Shown here: one piece after another, positions 1 through 4,895 of the stretch
How the letters are laid out: every line of letters begins with the position of its first letter
Position numbering within the stretch: position 1 is the first letter of the stretch
Assembly: GCA_964412685.1 (NCBI GenBank)
Contig: CAYPPS010000027.1
Coordinates: 1 to 7,725 of the forward strand
Source: CAYPPS01 sp964412685
Lineage (GTDB): Bacteria > Patescibacteriota > Microgenomatia > PFEM01 > CAYPPS01
DNA: 7,725 bases
Reading direction: 5' to 3'
Notes under the pieces: generated by a model
The model's database searches: none
What the model saw: the letters and a program-made list of their open reading frames with translations, nothing else
What the model was told of the DNA's origin: nothing
Position numbers and translations under genes: made by a program

Positions 1-1
1 G

Positions 2-160
2 TATTTGATATTAATGGCTGAAAGAGCTGGTGAGTGCGGCTGGCGATCTCTATGTTTTGCCTTGGGAATAATCGAAGAACAGAAGATAGAACTCAATCCC
101 CAAGTCCTTTCCTACCAAAAACCTTTTGGAGTCGGTTATTTAGTCGCCAATCTAATCTGA
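2..160 (+). CDS. LigB-like / AmmeMemoRadiSam-associated dioxygenase-fold protein, C-terminal fragment
   Basis: Only the last 52 codons are in the window; the reading frame is open from base 2 to a TGA at 158-160. The translated tail contains an ECGWRSL segment followed by a terminal PFGVGYLVANL motif. These match the C-terminal end of class III extradiol dioxygenase (LigB)-like proteins that occur beside, or fused to, AMMECR1 domains in the so-called AmmeMemoRadiSam gene sets. That family is known for a metal-dependent dioxygenase fold, but its substrate is not established, and the metal-binding residues lie upstream of the window. The stop overlaps the next gene's start as TGATG, implying translational coupling with the AMMECR1 gene. 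The family call rests on this short motif and the neighbour, so it is good but not certain. Confidence 0.75.
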   Translation, partial: YLILMAERAGECGWRSLCFALGIIEEQKIELNPQVLSYQKPFGVGYLVANLI

Positions 161-675
161 TGGATTCATTAGTCAATTTAACCAAAAAAGCAGTTGAAGT
201 CTTTGTGAGAAACGAAGAAACCATTTCTTTGCCGAAAGATTTACCTTCCCGAGTCTATCAAGAGAGAAAAGGGGTCTTTGTCTCTTTACACACCAAGAAC
301 GGCTCTCTCCGTGGCTGCATTGGGACTTTCTCCCCCCAACAAAAAAATTTAGGCCGGGAAATTATTCATAATGCCATTGCCGCCGCGACTCAAGATCCTC
401 GTTTCCCGCCGGTAACCGCCAATGAGCTCGACCAACTCAACTTTAAGGTTGACATTCTTTCGACTCCCAAACCGGTTAAACAAGATTTTCCCCTTGATCC
501 AAAAAAATATGGATTAATTGTCAAGACTAGTGATGGCCGCAAGGGCTTACTTCTCCCCGATATTGAAGGAGTCAACACTCCTCAAGAACAGATTGAAATC
601 TGTAAACAAAAGGGGGGTATTCTCTCCCATGAGTTGGTTTCTTTCCAGATCTTTACCGTCGAACGGTTGACTTAA
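160..675 (+). CDS. AMMECR1-domain protein
   Basis: A 171-aa protein covering essentially one AMMECR1 domain. The family hallmark LRGCIG is at residues 50-55. It is followed by the DPRFPPVTANEL segment (79-90), the VDILS strand (97-101), GLLLPDIEGV (129-138) and the PQEQIEICKQKGGI helix region (141-154), all in the usual family order. The reading frame is open further upstream to an ATG at 34, but that extension runs over the preceding LigB-like gene in another frame and has no family similarity. The ATG at 160, sharing one base with the preceding TGA, gives the normal domain start. The biochemical function of AMMECR1 proteins is unknown. Bacterial and archaeal versions are commonly paired with LigB/Memo-type and radical SAM proteins, and here the LigB-like partner lies directly upstream. 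Confidence 0.88.
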   Translation: MDSLVNLTKKAVEVFVRNEETISLPKDLPSRVYQERKGVFVSLHTKNGSLRGCIGTFSPQQKNLGREIIHNAIAAATQDPRFPPVTANELDQLNFKVDILSTPKPVKQDFPLDPKKYGLIVKTSDGRKGLLLPDIEGVNTPQEQIEICKQKGGILSHELVSFQIFTVERLT

Positions 676-679
676 AGCA

Positions 680-688
680 TGATACAAT
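680..688 (+). promoter_or_regulatory. Extended -10 promoter element before/within the start of the membrane-anchored protein gene
   Basis: TGATACAAT fits the extended -10 form TGnTATAAT with one mismatch in the hexamer (TACAAT, 683-688). It overlaps the ATG at 687. Seven bases after the hexamer comes a second in-frame ATG (696), so a transcript from this box would start at or beside that codon. No convincing -35 is visible. It may be an internal promoter after the AMMECR1 gene. Confidence 0.4.
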
Positions 689-1181
689 GAAAAAAATGAA
701 AAGGAACAAACTCCTAATCTTGCTCGGGGTGGTGTTGCTGATAGTTTGGGCCACGTTTTCAGGGAAAAATCTGTTGCTCTCTGGTTGGGAAACATACACT
801 GATGCTGACGCCGGTTTCTCAATTAAATATCCTCACGACTGGCAAATAGAAGAATCTAGCGAGCTTATGATTCAAGATAAGGGCAAGCGCATTTTTAAAG
901 AATCTGTCCCTTTTTTTCGCGGAATCCACATCTACATCTCGCGGGCTTTAGTTGCCGAAGAGTTGGTAATTCGAAACTATCTCCTCGACCCTGAGACGGT
1001 AAAAGAGACTAAAACTCAAATTGGCAACTACGAGGCAACTACGATTTCCTTTTCCAGCAACTTACCCAGCTCCTATTACTCCATCGACCGCAATGATAAA
1101 AGCTACATTTTTATCGCTCGAGGGGATGAAGAAAAAGTTGTCCTCCAAAAAATGCTTTCCACTCTGGCGTTTTTCGAATAA
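687..1181 (+). CDS. Membrane-anchored protein with PsbP-like motif, function unknown
   Basis: A 164-aa protein. A short Lys-rich N-terminus and one hydrophobic segment (about residues 8-25) form a signal anchor or uncleaved signal peptide, so the remainder should lie outside the cytoplasmic membrane. Directly after it, DAGFSIKYPHDWQI (residues 41-54) resembles the opening motif of PsbP-like and related small extracellular domains (GFSIKYPxxW). The rest, ending in a KVVLQKMLSTLAF helix, is compatible with one such alpha/beta domain. No catalytic residues can be named. Two in-frame starts compete. ATG 687 is inside a -10-like box, whereas ATG 696 (residue 4) sits seven bases downstream of that box and would suit leaderless translation. 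Either leaves the anchor intact. There is no Shine-Dalgarno sequence. The gene is only 11 bases past the AMMECR1 stop, so co-transcription is also possible. Confidence 0.7.
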   Translation: MKKMKRNKLLILLGVVLLIVWATFSGKNLLLSGWETYTDADAGFSIKYPHDWQIEESSELMIQDKGKRIFKESVPFFRGIHIYISRALVAEELVIRNYLLDPETVKETKTQIGNYEATTISFSSNLPSSYYSIDRNDKSYIFIARGDEEKVVLQKMLSTLAFFE

Positions 1182-1236
1182 TCTTCCTCTGTAAGTTAAA
1201 AATAAATTGGCCCTCTTTAGGCTCAATGGAGATTAG

Positions 1237-1245
1237 TGGTAAAAT
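1237..1245 (+). promoter_or_regulatory. Extended -10 promoter for def-fmt
   Basis: TGGTAAAAT is a TGn-extended -10 with a 5/6 hexamer (TAAAAT, 1240-1245). Exactly six bases separate it from the GTG start at 1252, which places the expected +1 on the G of GTG. There is no Shine-Dalgarno sequence upstream of that GTG, consistent with a leaderless transcript. The -35 region is not recognisable, as is common for extended -10 promoters. Confidence 0.5.
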
Positions 1246-1251
1246 GGACTG

Positions 1252-1848
1252 GTGAAAGCTAAAAAGATCATTACTGTTCCTAATCCACTGCTAAGACAGA
1301 AATCGGCGCCGATTAGGTCTTTTGGAAAGAAAACCCGGAGACTGGCCCAAGTTTTAATCGAAACGATGAACCAAACCAAAAAGGAAAACCAAGGAGTCGG
1401 TCTGGCGGCAATTCAAATTGGAGTTCAAAAACAAATGTTGGTTCTGACAGGCCAACTAGGAGGAAAGGCAGAAATAATCATTAACCCTCAAATCATCTGG
1501 CAGGACAAGAAATTGGCCTCTGGATCGAGAGGCCTGCCTGTCGGCAGGCAGGGCAGGAAAACTGATTACGAAGGCTGTTTGTCAGTTCCCGGCCTTTGGG
1601 GCATCGTCAAACGCTCAGTGAAAGTGAAAGTGAAGTATCAAGACTTAAAAGGCAACTGGCAAGAGAAAAATTTCCAAGATTTTCTCGGCCGAGTGATTCA
1701 ACACGAGATCGATCATCTAAAAGGAATCCTTTTTGTTGATCGAGTGATGGAACAAAAAAGTCAACTTTTCCAGGTTCAATCGAAATCTGTTTCTGGCAAG
1801 TCGGGAAAAGATCAAGAAAACGAGCTCATCGAGGTAACCATCAAATGA
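1252..1848 (+). CDS. def: Peptide deformylase with in-frame palindrome insertion
   Basis: Removes the formyl group from the N-terminal methionine of nascent proteins in the cytoplasm. All three family motifs are present: GVGLAAIQ (residues 48-55), EGCLS (107-111, metal-binding Cys) and HEIDH (151-155, two metal-ligand His and the catalytic Glu). At 198 aa it is slightly longer than the typical 150-190. An extra segment, about residues 91-103 (GSRGLPVGRQGRK), interrupts the region between the INP strand and EGCLS. It is encoded by a G+C-rich palindrome (see the repeat at 1533-1552). The C-terminal 30 residues are polar and probably disordered. The start is GTG; the nearby ATG at 1244 is out of frame. 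The stop overlaps the fmt start (ATGA), so the two functionally paired enzymes are translationally coupled. The motifs are intact, so activity is expected despite the insertion. Confidence 0.95.
   Translation: MKAKKIITVPNPLLRQKSAPIRSFGKKTRRLAQVLIETMNQTKKENQGVGLAAIQIGVQKQMLVLTGQLGGKAEIIINPQIIWQDKKLASGSRGLPVGRQGRKTDYEGCLSVPGLWGIVKRSVKVKVKYQDLKGNWQEKNFQDFLGRVIQHEIDHLKGILFVDRVMEQKSQLFQVQSKSVSGKSGKDQENELIEVTIK
1533..1552. repeat. Short palindromic repeat inserted in frame within def
   Basis: CCTGCCTG-TCGG-CAGGCAGG is a perfect 8-bp inverted repeat with a 4-base loop, much richer in G+C than the surrounding gene. It is read through as residues 94-101 of the deformylase (core GLPVGRQG) and lies in a loop where family members have no such sequence. 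From memory, CCTGCCTG/CAGGCAGG-type palindromes are scattered through many Patescibacteria genomes. Only one copy is in this window, so its dispersed nature cannot be shown here. Confidence 0.65.
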
Positions 1849-2612
1849 AAACCAAAGTCGCTTTTTTTGGTTCCGATCAATATTCTCAAATTGTCTTGGA
1901 TCAATTAAAAAAAAGCCCTCGAATTGAGATAACCAATCAAGAAACCGAGATCGGCGTCCTTGCTTCTTACGGCAAAATCCTCTCTTTAACCACTTTAGAG
2001 AAGTTTCCTTCAGGGATTCTCAATCTTCACCCCTCTCTTCTTCCTCAATATCGTGGTCCTTCTCCAGTTCAAACTGCTCTACTTGAAGGAAAAACTACTA
2101 CCGGAATAACAATTATTAAAATGGATCAGGAAATTGATCATGGGCCCATTGTTTGGCAAAAAGAAGTCAGGATTAAGCCTGAAGAAACAGCTGGTCAGCT
2201 CTACCAACGACTCTTCTCTCTAGGAACTAAAGCTTTGCTTGAATTCCTGCCGGCTTATCTTAAGGGAGAGTTAAAACTCAAAGAACAAGATCACTCTCAA
2301 ACCAGTTACACTCAAAAATTAATCCGAGAAAGTGGTTTTATTCCTTTGGAAAGAATTTTTCACCAACCGGATCTTACTTTTCGCAAGATAAGAGCTTATT
2401 CACCTTGGCCGGGAGCCTGGACGAAAGTAGAAATTAATCACCAGAGCAAACGATTAAAAATCTTAAAAGCTCATCTAGAAAAGAAAGGATTGATCCTCGA
2501 TCAGGTTCAATTGGAAGGGAAAAACTCGATTACTTTTAAACAACTTCTTGAAGGCTATCCGCAGATCAAAACTTTATTCTCCCAGAAGAAGCCTCAAGAG
2601 GTTTCACTTTGA
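1845..2612 (+). CDS. fmt: Methionyl-tRNA formyltransferase, short form
   Basis: Transfers a formyl group from 10-formyltetrahydrofolate to Met-tRNA(fMet). The catalytic core is intact: Asn60 and His62 in LNLHPSLLPQYRG, the SLLPxxRG signature (64-71) and Asp98 in DHGPIV. They correspond to Asn106, His108 and Asp144 of the E. coli enzyme. The C-terminal domain is recognisable from RAYSPWPGAWT. At 255 aa it is much shorter than the usual 305-320. The catalytic residues all sit 46 positions earlier than in E. coli, because the segment between the first Rossmann helix (residues ~12-24) and the strand leading to ASYGKIL (40-46) is almost absent. The missing part includes the loop that contacts the tRNA acceptor stem in E. 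coli. The gene starts within the def stop (ATGA) and overlaps the convergent rpmB by nine bases. Family assignment is firm; tRNA recognition may differ from the textbook enzyme. Confidence 0.93.
   Translation: MKTKVAFFGSDQYSQIVLDQLKKSPRIEITNQETEIGVLASYGKILSLTTLEKFPSGILNLHPSLLPQYRGPSPVQTALLEGKTTTGITIIKMDQEIDHGPIVWQKEVRIKPEETAGQLYQRLFSLGTKALLEFLPAYLKGELKLKEQDHSQTSYTQKLIRESGFIPLERIFHQPDLTFRKIRAYSPWPGAWTKVEINHQSKRLKILKAHLEKKGLILDQVQLEGKNSITFKQLLEGYPQIKTLFSQKKPQEVSL
2588..2605. terminator. Possible bidirectional terminator hairpin at the fmt/rpmB convergence
   Basis: GAAGCCTC-AA-GAGGTTTC forms a 7-8 bp stem (one G-U pair) across the ends of the two convergent genes, covering the last codons of fmt and abutting the rpmB stop. 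The following bases are only moderately T-rich on either strand, so strong intrinsic termination is doubtful. Confidence 0.3.
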
Positions 2613-2831
2613 AGGACTATCTTCTTTAGCTCTTCGTAAACATTTCGTACAAAGCTTATAAACACCCTTTTTACCTTTTAGAATTCCTTTAAAAGGATGT
2701 AAGTTAGGTTTACTTATTTTGATTGTCTTTTGCGCTCGCTGTTTCCATTGACCTCCAGCCACACCTCGATGATGTCGATGAGAGCGACCGACTTGTCTAC
2801 CTTTGTTACATAAAGCACAACGATTTGCCAT
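2604..2831 (-). CDS. rpmB: 50S ribosomal protein L28
   Basis: A 75-aa, very basic component of the large ribosomal subunit. The N-terminal MANRCALCNKGRQVG matches the L28 opening (CxxC-GKGxxxG). It is completed by VYKLCTKCLRRAK near the C-terminus, the family's KxCTKCLR signature. Cys5, Cys8, Cys61 and Cys64 form a complete zinc-ribbon set, so this is the zinc-binding type of L28. The start is supported by a Shine-Dalgarno-like AAAGGA about eight bases before ATG, unlike several other genes here that lack one. The gene is divergent from the site-2 protease gene and converges on fmt with a nine-base overlap of the coding ends. The length is normal for the family. Confidence 0.96.
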   Translation of the reverse strand: MANRCALCNKGRQVGRSHRHHRGVAGGQWKQRAQKTIKISKPNLHPFKGILKGKKGVYKLCTKCLRRAKEDSPSK

Positions 2832-2855
2832 CCTTTTTTCCTTTCTTAAATCTTG

Positions 2856-2864
2856 TATAATATA
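2856..2864. promoter_or_regulatory. Overlapping divergent -10 elements between rpmB and the site-2 protease gene
   Basis: TATAATATA gives a perfect TATAAT on the plus strand (2856-2861). On the minus strand it gives TATTAT (2857-2862, 5/6) or TATATT (2859-2864). The minus start would lie near 2850, giving rpmB a leader of roughly 19 bases that includes its Shine-Dalgarno. The plus transcript would have a leader of about 38 bases with no Shine-Dalgarno. The -35 matches are weak on both strands. Confidence 0.45.
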
Positions 2865-2905
2865 GCAGAAAGCAAGCTAAATTAAAAGCTTAACTTCTCT
2901 TTAAA

Positions 2906-3553
2906 ATGATTGAATATCTCTTTACCAGTCCGGTTTTTTTCTTGATCTGGATCGCAGCCTTGTTGATTGCGATTGCGGTTCATGAATTCGCTCATGCTCT
3001 AGCCGCAGACAGGTTGGGTGATCCAACTCCTAAACTGCAAGGTCGACTAACCCTTAATCCAATCGCTCACTTGGACCCCTTGGGCACCTTAATGATTCTT
3101 CTCTTTCGTTTTGGTTGGGGCAAGCCAGTCCGGATTGATCCTTTCAACTTAAAAGATCCTCGAAGAGATCAGGCTCTAATTGCCCTTGCCGGACCCGGCT
3201 CCAGCTTACTTACTGCCGTTCTCCTCGCCCTGGTTCTGAGAATCTTGATTCAGTTCGCTCCCTTCAATCCTAGCTTTTTTTACACTCTCTTCTCCCCTTT
3301 CATTGTCCTCAATGTTGGTCTGGGCATCTTTAACCTTCTCCCTATTCATCCGTTAGACGGAGGCAAGATCCTTGTTGGTCTGCTTCCTAAAGAAAGCGCC
3401 CTTCAAGTAGATGAATTTTTGGGTCAATACGGAATTATTATCCTGCTCTTGCTCGTTTTTCCTTTTTTTGGCACTTCTTTGCTTACTCAAATTATTGTCT
3501 CTCCGATTGGTTTCCTTCTTAATTTCCTTTTGCCTGCTTTCCCTTTTTCCTAG
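2906..3553 (+). CDS. Site-2 protease family (M50) intramembrane zinc metalloprotease
   Basis: A 215-aa polytopic membrane protein. HEFAH at residues 26-30 within the first long hydrophobic segment is the HExxH zinc-binding motif, with Glu27 as the catalytic base. NLLPIHPLDGGK (143-154) is the NxxPxxxLDG motif whose Asp151 supplies the third zinc ligand. Further hydrophobic stretches lie at about 56-67, 90-115, 128-145 and 176-212. This compact layout, without a PDZ domain or CBS pair, fits the small YwhC/M50B-type subgroup rather than RseP. Such enzymes cut transmembrane segments of regulators such as anti-sigma factors; the substrate here is unknown. The divergent rpmB and the downstream convergent gene give no operon context. 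There is no Shine-Dalgarno before ATG 2906. The TAG stop overlaps the TAG of the convergent neighbour in a palindromic CTAG. Confidence 0.92.
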   Translation: MIEYLFTSPVFFLIWIAALLIAIAVHEFAHALAADRLGDPTPKLQGRLTLNPIAHLDPLGTLMILLFRFGWGKPVRIDPFNLKDPRRDQALIALAGPGSSLLTAVLLALVLRILIQFAPFNPSFFYTLFSPFIVLNVGLGIFNLLPIHPLDGGKILVGLLPKESALQVDEFLGQYGIIILLLLVFPFFGTSLLTQIIVSPIGFLLNFLLPAFPFS

Positions 3554-4062
3554 GGCATTCCGAAGACGAAAACTCGCGAACGGTTCTCTCGATAACGCAA
3601 ATAGGCCGCGATGAATCCAAGTTGGCGAGCCAAAAAGCTCAGGCCGTTTAGAGAGAGGTTAGGTTCCGCTTCGTAATTCAAGCTCGTTTTGAAAACAAAC
3701 TGCGTCAACTTGGTTGCTTTTTGTTCAGCCTCGAATCCCAAAGCGCTTGTCATCGGAAGTTTGATGCCTTCGATCAACCAAAGCCGCAGGTCCCCTTCTC
3801 TTCGATGAAAATCAACAAACAAGCTTTTGCCTACGTCGGGAAGATAGGCAAAGGTTTTTACCTCCGCCAAACCATCGGCTCGTTGCCGCCAACCAAAAGT
3901 CGCCGCTATTCGTAAACCGCAATTAAAAGTCTCAATCATTTCCTCTTCGGGCAAAGCAGACATCGGCAACTTTTTTGCGCGAGACTCTAAAGAATCTATC
4001 AATTGAGTTCGGGCCAATCCTTCAAAAAGGGGCTCATTCGGCTCTTGTTCTGTAAAACTCAT
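3550..4062 (-). CDS. Hypothetical protein, 170 aa, not recognised
   Basis: I do not recognise a family. The product is a soluble, mixed-composition protein with no signal peptide, membrane segment or Cys-based metal motif. It has a charged N-terminus (residues 1-35, probably helical), then alternating hydrophobic/charged strands such as EVKTFAYLPDV and KSLFVDFHRREGDLRLWLIEG (about 67-98). It ends with a possible helix (LSFLARQLGFIAAYLRYRENR) and a final RVFVFGMP. The pattern suggests a single alpha/beta domain. A perfect TATAAT on the minus strand (4074-4079) lies 11 bases before the ATG, leaving only a ~5-base leader and no Shine-Dalgarno at a working distance. The gene is isolated: its 3' end touches the site-2 protease stop, and upstream is the non-coding stretch 4063-4290. 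The long open frame and matching promoter support a real gene. Confidence 0.7.
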   Translation of the reverse strand: MSFTEQEPNEPLFEGLARTQLIDSLESRAKKLPMSALPEEEMIETFNCGLRIAATFGWRQRADGLAEVKTFAYLPDVGKSLFVDFHRREGDLRLWLIEGIKLPMTSALGFEAEQKATKLTQFVFKTSLNYEAEPNLSLNGLSFLARQLGFIAAYLRYRENRSRVFVFGMP

Positions 4063-4073
4063 CCTAATTTAGA

Positions 4074-4079
4074 ATTATA
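4074..4079 (-). promoter_or_regulatory. -10 box of the 170-aa hypothetical gene
   Basis: A perfect TATAAT on the minus strand sits 11 bases upstream of the ATG at 4062. Transcription would start about five bases before the start codon. No good -35 is seen at 16-18 bases. Confidence 0.45.
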
Positions 4080-4084
4080 GGGCA

Positions 4085-4113
4085 TTGACGCAACCCCGAT
4101 TTTTTGCTAGGTT
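4085..4113 (+). promoter_or_regulatory. Promoter for the candidate small RNA
   Basis: TTGACG (4085-4090, 5/6 to the -35 consensus) is separated by exactly 17 bases from TAGGTT (4108-4113). That is a poor 3/6 hexamer, but it carries a TG extension at 4105-4106. The predicted +1, about 4120, coincides with the first bases of the closing stem of the proposed RNA. No plus-strand protein gene follows, so a promoter here makes most sense for a non-coding RNA. Confidence 0.4.
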
Positions 4114-4118
4114 AATCT

Positions 4119-4275
4119 TAGCCTGCCAAGTGAGGAGAGAGCGTTTTCAAACACTTTTCCTCAAGGTGTGAAAAGGGAGATCGCCAGTTCTTGCTTCCCG
4201 TGGGATGTGAGACAGATCACCCGCCTGAGACTTATTCAGGAAAAAAGTTTAACGACTTGCCTTCTTGGCGGGTTA
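4119..4275 (+). ncRNA. Candidate structured small RNA, unidentified (6S-like architecture possible)
   Basis: This occupies most of the only sizeable non-coding gap (4063-4290). Bases 4119-4130 (TAGCCTGCCAAG) can pair with 4264-4275 (CTTGGCGGGTTA) over 12 bp with two G-U pairs, bringing the ends together around a ~133-base interior. Inside are further hairpins: 4144-4154 with 4166-4174 (TTTTCA..CAC / GTG TGAAAA), 4175-4179 with 4195-4199, GTGA/TCAC at 4207-4220, CCTGA/TCAGG at 4224-4240, and AAGT/ACTT at 4245-4258. Some of these are alternatives to one another. The upstream promoter-like element begins transcription at the stem's first base. About 155 nt with a long closing stem resembles 6S RNA in general layout. 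However, I cannot match conserved 6S sequence, nor SRP RNA, tmRNA or RNase P RNA. No clear intrinsic terminator follows, only a U-rich tail. A minus-strand element upstream of the 170-aa gene is the main alternative. Confidence 0.4.
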
Positions 4276-4290
4276 TCTTATCCAAAAAAA

Positions 4291-4548
4291 CTATTCCTCT
4301 TTCTCTTGAGCGATTGCCTCCTCTAAGACTTCTCTTATCTTATCCGAGCTATAAATTTCTCCCCTTGAAGAATTAATTTTGACCTCACCACCGCATTCAG
4401 GACAAACATCTCGGGGTGGAAAAATGAAAGTTTCACAAATCTCTCCAGTTTCAGGATCGCGATTCAAACACCTCTCTCCTTCCATCCGAAGGAACTGAGG
4501 TTTCAGTCTTCGATCACGCGGCAGAGAAAACTCAGGTGAATAACTCAT
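4291..4548 (-). CDS. Small zinc-ribbon protein
   Basis: An 85-aa protein with four cysteines spaced as a zinc ribbon: Cys27, Cys38 (separated by a hydrophilic NRDPETGEI insertion), then Cys49 and Cys52 in FPPRDVCPECGG. The FPPRxxCPxCG segment resembles the rubredoxin-like zinc ribbon at the N-terminus of DUF35-type acyl-CoA-associated proteins, but no OB-fold domain follows. The first pair is also spread wider than the usual CxxC. The C-terminal 30 residues are acidic and probably helical. The gene starts inside the stop of the membrane-protein gene (ATGA, 4545-4548), so it is translationally coupled as the last gene of the sigma-factor operon. Its role could be nucleic-acid or protein binding; the sequence does not say. 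Confidence 0.75.
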   Translation of the reverse strand: MSYSPEFSLPRDRRLKPQFLRMEGERCLNRDPETGEICETFIFPPRDVCPECGGEVKINSSRGEIYSSDKIREVLEEAIAQEKEE

Positions 4549-4895
4549 TTTTCATCAATTCTTCTTTCCAGTCGAACCAGATAGGCCAACCAGAAAAACA
4601 GATAGGCAAAAATTATCAAATAAAAAATTCCTAAGCCAAGGATTATGTGAGTGAGAGCAAAGCCGGCTCTTCCTCCAGGATTAAAAAGAAACTTAATCAA
4701 GAACAGGAAAGATAATGAGACAAAGGCGCTGAAAACCGGGGCAACCAAAAGAAGAAATGCCTGGGAAAAATCCTTTTCAATCAGAATTCTTCGCAGAGTC
4801 AAATAGGGGTGCCAAATCAACCCCAAAATGTTTCGCCAGAAGAGATAGGTCTCCCTCAAAATTAAGTTGGTTAGTTTGGTTAATTGAGATTTCAT
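4545..4895 (-). CDS. Two-helix membrane protein overlapping the sigma-factor gene
   Basis: A 116-aa protein. The first ~42 residues are amphipathic and basic (including HPYLTLRRILIEKD). Two hydrophobic segments follow (about 44-70 and 82-107), joined by a short NPGGRAG loop, and it ends in a basic RLERRIDEK tail. This predicts a helical hairpin with both ends in the cytoplasm. I recognise no family; HPYLTLRRI before the first helix is loosely reminiscent of Yip1-like membrane proteins. The first 119 bases overlap the 3' end of the sigma-factor gene in another frame. No downstream ATG exists, only TTG codons (for example codons 13 and 24), so either the overlap is real or a TTG start is used. 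Its place between the sigma and zinc-ribbon genes makes it a candidate membrane partner of the sigma factor. That is inference from position only; no anti-sigma motif is visible. Confidence 0.65.
   Translation of the reverse strand: MKSQLTKLTNLILRETYLFWRNILGLIWHPYLTLRRILIEKDFSQAFLLLVAPVFSAFVSLSFLFLIKFLFNPGGRAGFALTHIILGLGIFYLIIFAYLFFWLAYLVRLERRIDEK

Noticed and set aside
41..49. GGCGATCTC matching the reverse complement of 4177-4185
   Set aside because: A nine-base match between a coding region and the candidate RNA is expected by chance at this scale and has no supporting context.
34..159. N-terminal extension of the AMMECR1 gene to ATG 34
   Set aside because: The stretch codes for the LigB-like C-terminus in another frame, and the extension has no AMMECR1-family similarity; the TGATG junction at 158-162 marks the true start.
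3721..3915. Plus-strand open frame inside the 170-aa gene, and similar small frames at 390-578, 547-822, 3411-3614, 4757-5116, 5754-6065, 5839-6024 and 6444-6647
   Set aside because: All lie inside longer genes with recognisable motifs or better signals and lack start signals of their own.
4191..4376. Plus-strand 61-codon open frame across the non-coding gap
   Set aside because: It runs from the proposed RNA into the antisense of the zinc-ribbon gene, with no ribosome site and no protein-like pattern.
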